NCBI GenBank assembly: GCA_020061125.1
Contig: JAGUYV010000363.1
Span: forward strand, 1-6,863
Direction: 5' to 3'
Length of the DNA stretch: 6,863 nucleotides
Source of the DNA: a bacterium
GTDB lineage: Bacteria; UBP15; UBA6099; DSWB01
Positions 4,421 to 6,863 of the stretch are shown here, in pieces. The first letter of the stretch is position 1. The number at the start of each line of letters is the position of its first letter. The notes below the pieces were generated by a model that had not been told where the DNA came from, ran no database searches, and saw only the letters and a list, made by a program, of their open reading frames with translations. The position numbers were made by a program, and so were the translations under genes.

Positions 4421-5848
4421 TCAGCCGCCAAGGCGCTCGCGCAGCAGCCTGTTCAGCATCTGCGGGTTGCCCTTGCCTTTGGTCAGCTTCATGGCCTGTC
4501 CCACCAGGAAGCCGATGGCCTTGTCTTTTCCGTCGCGCACATCCTGGGCCGGGCCGGGGTTGTCCGCGATCACTTTGTCCACCACCGCGGCCAGCTCGCG
4601 CTCGTCCGACACCTGAACCAGGTTCTTTTCCTTGATGATCTGGCCTGCGGTGCGGCCGGTTTCGAACATCTCGCGGAACACATCCTTGGCGATGCGGCCG
4701 CTGATGGCGCCCGAGTCAAGTGCTGCCAGAAGTTCGCCCATGTTTTCCGCGGGTACCTTGCAGTCCTCGATGTCCGCGCCGGTTTCGTTCAGCAGGCCCA
4801 TGAGTTCGGTCATGATCCAGTTGCTGGCCGTTTTCGGGCTTTTGACTCCGGCGGCCACGGTTTCGAAATAATCCGCGAACGCTTTGCCCGCTGTGAGCAC
4901 TTCGGCGTCGTACTCGGGCAGGCTGTATTGCTCCATGAAGCGCTTGAGGCGCGCGTCCGGCAGCTCGGGAATGGTCTGCCGAATCGCGTCAACCCAATCG
5001 GGGGTCAAGTCGAGGGGCATGAGGTCCGGGTCCGGGAAGTAGCGGTAGTCGTGCGCCTTTTCTTTGACGCGCATGGAGAAAGTGAGCTGCTGGGCTTCGT
5101 TCCAGCCGCGGGTTTCCTGGATCACGCGGCCGCCGTCCTCGATGACATGCTGTTGGCGGCGCACTTCGTAGGCGATGCCCTTTTGCACGGTCTTGAACGA
5201 GTTGAGGTTTTTGAGTTCGGTTTTGGTGCCGAACTCGGTCTGGCCTACGGGGCGGATGGAAATGTTCGGTTCGCAGCGCATCTGGCCTTTTTCCATGTTG
5301 GCGCGGCTCACGCCGATGTATTGGAGGATGGCGCGCAGGCGCATGAGATACGCGGCTGCGGTGTCGCTGTCGTGGATGTCGGCTTCGGTCACGATCTCCA
5401 TGAGGGGCGTGCCCACGCGGTTGTAATCAATGAGGCTGCGGCCGCTGGGGTCGTGGATGAGCTTGCCGGTGTCTTCTTCGAGGTGCACGCGGTTGATGCG
5501 CACGCGCTTGACCTCTCCGTTCACGGGCACATCCAGGTATCCGTTCAGACCGATGGGCAGCTCGTACTGCGAAATCTGGTACGCCTTTGGCAGGTCGGGA
5601 TAGTAATAGTTTTTGCGGGCGAAGCGGCTGGCGCGCGGCACTTCGCAGTTCAGGGCCAGAGCCGTGCGGATCACGAACTCGATCGCCTTTTTGTTGGCCA
5701 CGGGCAGGCTTCCGGGCAGGCCCAGGCACACCGGGCATGTGTTGCTGTTCGGCTCCGCCGCAAAGCTCGTGCCGCACGCGCAGAACATCTTGCTCTCGGT
5801 GTCGAGCTGCGCGTGCACTTCAATTCCGATGACCGGTTCGTATTGCAT
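4421..5848 (-). CDS. gatB: Aspartyl/glutamyl-tRNA(Asn/Gln) amidotransferase subunit B
   Basis: 475 residues, full length for GatB. GatB is the kinase-like subunit of GatCAB. It phosphorylates the side chain of Glu on Glu-tRNA(Gln), or Asp on Asp-tRNA(Asn), with ATP, and the product is then amidated with ammonia from GatA. The cradle domain opens with [13 protein letters not shown] (3-15). Cys23 and Cys25 (FCACG) with Cys38 and Cys41 (CPVCLG) form a likely zinc knuckle. Glu10, His12, Glu125 and Glu151 fall where metal ligands are reported for the S. aureus enzyme. The GatB signature is [12 protein letters not shown] (141-152). The YqeY-like tail domain that grips tRNA covers about 330-475, ending [19 protein letters not shown]. 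Start ATG 5848 has AGGG nine bases upstream. It follows gatA by 28 bases and is surely in the same operon. No damage is seen. Confidence 0.98.
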   Translation of the reverse strand: MQYEPVIGIEVHAQLDTESKMFCACGTSFAAEPNSNTCPVCLGLPGSLPVANKKAIEFVIRTALALNCEVPRASRFARKNYYYPDLPKAYQISQYELPIGLNGYLDVPVNGEVKRVRINRVHLEEDTGKLIHDPSGRSLIDYNRVGTPLMEIVTEADIHDSDTAAAYLMRLRAILQYIGVSRANMEKGQMRCEPNISIRPVGQTEFGTKTELKNLNSFKTVQKGIAYEVRRQQHVIEDGGRVIQETRGWNEAQQLTFSMRVKEKAHDYRYFPDPDLMPLDLTPDWVDAIRQTIPELPDARLKRFMEQYSLPEYDAEVLTAGKAFADYFETVAAGVKSPKTASNWIMTELMGLLNETGADIEDCKVPAENMGELLAALDSGAISGRIAKDVFREMFETGRTAGQIIKEKNLVQVSDERELAAVVDKVIADNPGPAQDVRDGKDKAIGFLVGQAMKLTKGKGNPQMLNRLLRERLGG

Positions 5849-5876
5849 TTATGGATACCCTGCCTCGTTATTAGTG

Positions 5877-6863
5877 TCAGCCGCCGTAGTTCAGAACCGG
5901 ACGGCCCGCGGCCTGCTCGTAAGAGAACGCGGCTTTGAGAATGTCCGGCTCGCCGAAGGGTTTGCCGATGAACTGAAGACCCACGGGCAGCCCGTCCGAA
6001 AGCCCGCACGGCACGGACATGCCGGGCAGCCCGGCCAGGTTCACGGACACGGTGCACAGGTCGTTCAGGTACATGGCTATGGGGTCGTCCACGAGTTCGC
6101 CGAGCTTGAACGGCGTGCCGGGCGTGGACGGGGACACCAGAATGTCGCACTGCTCGAAGGCGCGGTTGAAGTCCCGCACCACAAGGGTGCGCACTTTGAG
6201 CGCGCGCAGATAGTAGGCGTCGTAGTACCCGGCGCTCAAGGCGTAAGTGCCGAGCATGATGCGGCGTTTGACTTCGTCGCCGAATCCCTGCCGCCGGGTT
6301 TTGCCGTACATGGCGATGATGTCCTCGGCGTCCGCGGCGCGCATGCCGTACTGCACGCCGTCGTATCGCGCCAGGTTGGAGCTGGCCTCGGCCGGGGCGA
6401 TCAGATAATACACCGGGATGCAGTACGGCACATTGGGCAGAGACACGCTTACGATTTTAGCGCCGTTGCTTTCAAGCACCTTAATGGCCTGGGTCACGCT
6501 GTCTTTGACTCCCGGCGTGATGCCTTCGCCCATGAGTTCCTCGATCACGCCCACGGTCATGCCCTTGAGTTCCGGTTTCAGAAATGCGGTGTAGTCCGCG
6601 GGATACTCGCGCTTGATGGAGGTGGAGTCCATGGGATCGTGTCCGCAGATCACATTGCACAGCAGGGCCGTGTCCGTGACATCTTTTGTGAGCGGGCCGA
6701 TTTGATCCAGGGACGAAGCGAAGGCCACGAGGCCGTAGCGCGAGACCGCGCCGTAGGTGGGCTTGAGGCCGGAGATGCCGCAGAAGGACGCGGGCTGGCG
6801 GATGGAGCCGCCTGTGTCGGAGCCGAGGGCGATGAACCCCTGGTCCGCGGCCATGGCCGCGGC
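5877..6863 (-). CDS. gatA: Aspartyl/glutamyl-tRNA(Asn/Gln) amidotransferase subunit A, C-terminal part
   Basis: The frame is open to the right edge, giving 328 residues. Against a usual length near 485, about 155 N-terminal residues lie outside the window. GatA is the amidase-signature subunit: it hydrolyses glutamine and passes ammonia to GatB through an internal tunnel. The visible part starts within the signature just after the GGSSGGS stretch. It contains [16 protein letters not shown], where the Ser of GGSI (visible residue 20) is the acyl-enzyme nucleophile. [26 protein letters not shown] follows, as in all GatA proteins. The catalytic Lys and the cis-Ser lie outside the window. Later landmarks are [20 protein letters not shown] and [28 protein letters not shown]. 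The protein ends LNYGG. The internal ATG at 6854 is not a start. gatC may lie upstream of it, beyond the edge. Confidence 0.98.
   Translation of the reverse strand, partial: AAAMAADQGFIALGSDTGGSIRQPASFCGISGLKPTYGAVSRYGLVAFASSLDQIGPLTKDVTDTALLCNVICGHDPMDSTSIKREYPADYTAFLKPELKGMTVGVIEELMGEGITPGVKDSVTQAIKVLESNGAKIVSVSLPNVPYCIPVYYLIAPAEASSNLARYDGVQYGMRAADAEDIIAMYGKTRRQGFGDEVKRRIMLGTYALSAGYYDAYYLRALKVRTLVVRDFNRAFEQCDILVSPSTPGTPFKLGELVDDPIAMYLNDLCTVSVNLAGLPGMSVPCGLSDGLPVGLQFIGKPFGEPDILKAAFSYEQAAGRPVLNYGG

Noticed and set aside
4928-5938. Open frame of 336 codons antisense to gatB
   Set aside because: gatB on the other strand is unmistakable. The antisense protein is a shadow rich in Val/His/Ala and runs past the end of gatB into gatA.

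Overview
The window is about 60% GC by eye and looks like chromosomal DNA from a Gram-negative-type, respiring or anaerobic environmental bacterium. Three things suggest this: a membrane-anchored multiheme cytochrome c, a GatCAB amidotransferase locus (indirect synthesis of Gln-tRNA and/or Asn-tRNA), and an intergenic block of CTCCGTG-type short repeats. I recall that repeat type from large genomes of Planctomycetes/Lentisphaerae/Hydrogenedentes-like lineages and some Deltaproteobacteria. No gene here fixes the taxon, and I do not name a species.

Layout, left to right. Bases 1-189 (minus) are the N-terminus of an ABC-transporter ATPase that runs off the left edge. Bases 190-776 hold no credible gene. 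They contain low-complexity repeats in two opposite orientations around a perfect 9-bp inverted repeat, then a hairpin and a weak promoter in front of the next gene. Bases 786-1100 (plus) encode a single-domain STAS protein of the anti-sigma-factor-antagonist type. It converges on a small charged helical protein of unknown function (1114-1455, minus). That small gene is divergent from a large membrane cytochrome (1648-3723, plus). The space between them holds a TATAAT box facing each way. The cytochrome has seven predicted membrane helices, four canonical CXXCH haem sites, one unusual CX5CH site and a C-terminal beta-rich domain.

Bases 3724-6863 are a minus-strand cluster: gatA (5' end outside the window), gatB, then an alpha/beta hydrolase, probably co-transcribed in that order. 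The hydrolase stop codon abuts the cytochrome stop codon with no base between them.

The genes form no single pathway. The gat genes are housekeeping translation genes. The cytochrome is a respiratory or electron-transfer component. The STAS protein is regulatory, with no kinase or phosphatase partner visible. The most notable items are the CX5CH haem site in a seven-helix/multihaem fusion, the extended -10 promoter that overlaps an ATG and so settles the cytochrome start, and the two-orientation repeat block. I saw no tRNA, rRNA, CRISPR array or insertion sequence, and no complete new multi-gene system.
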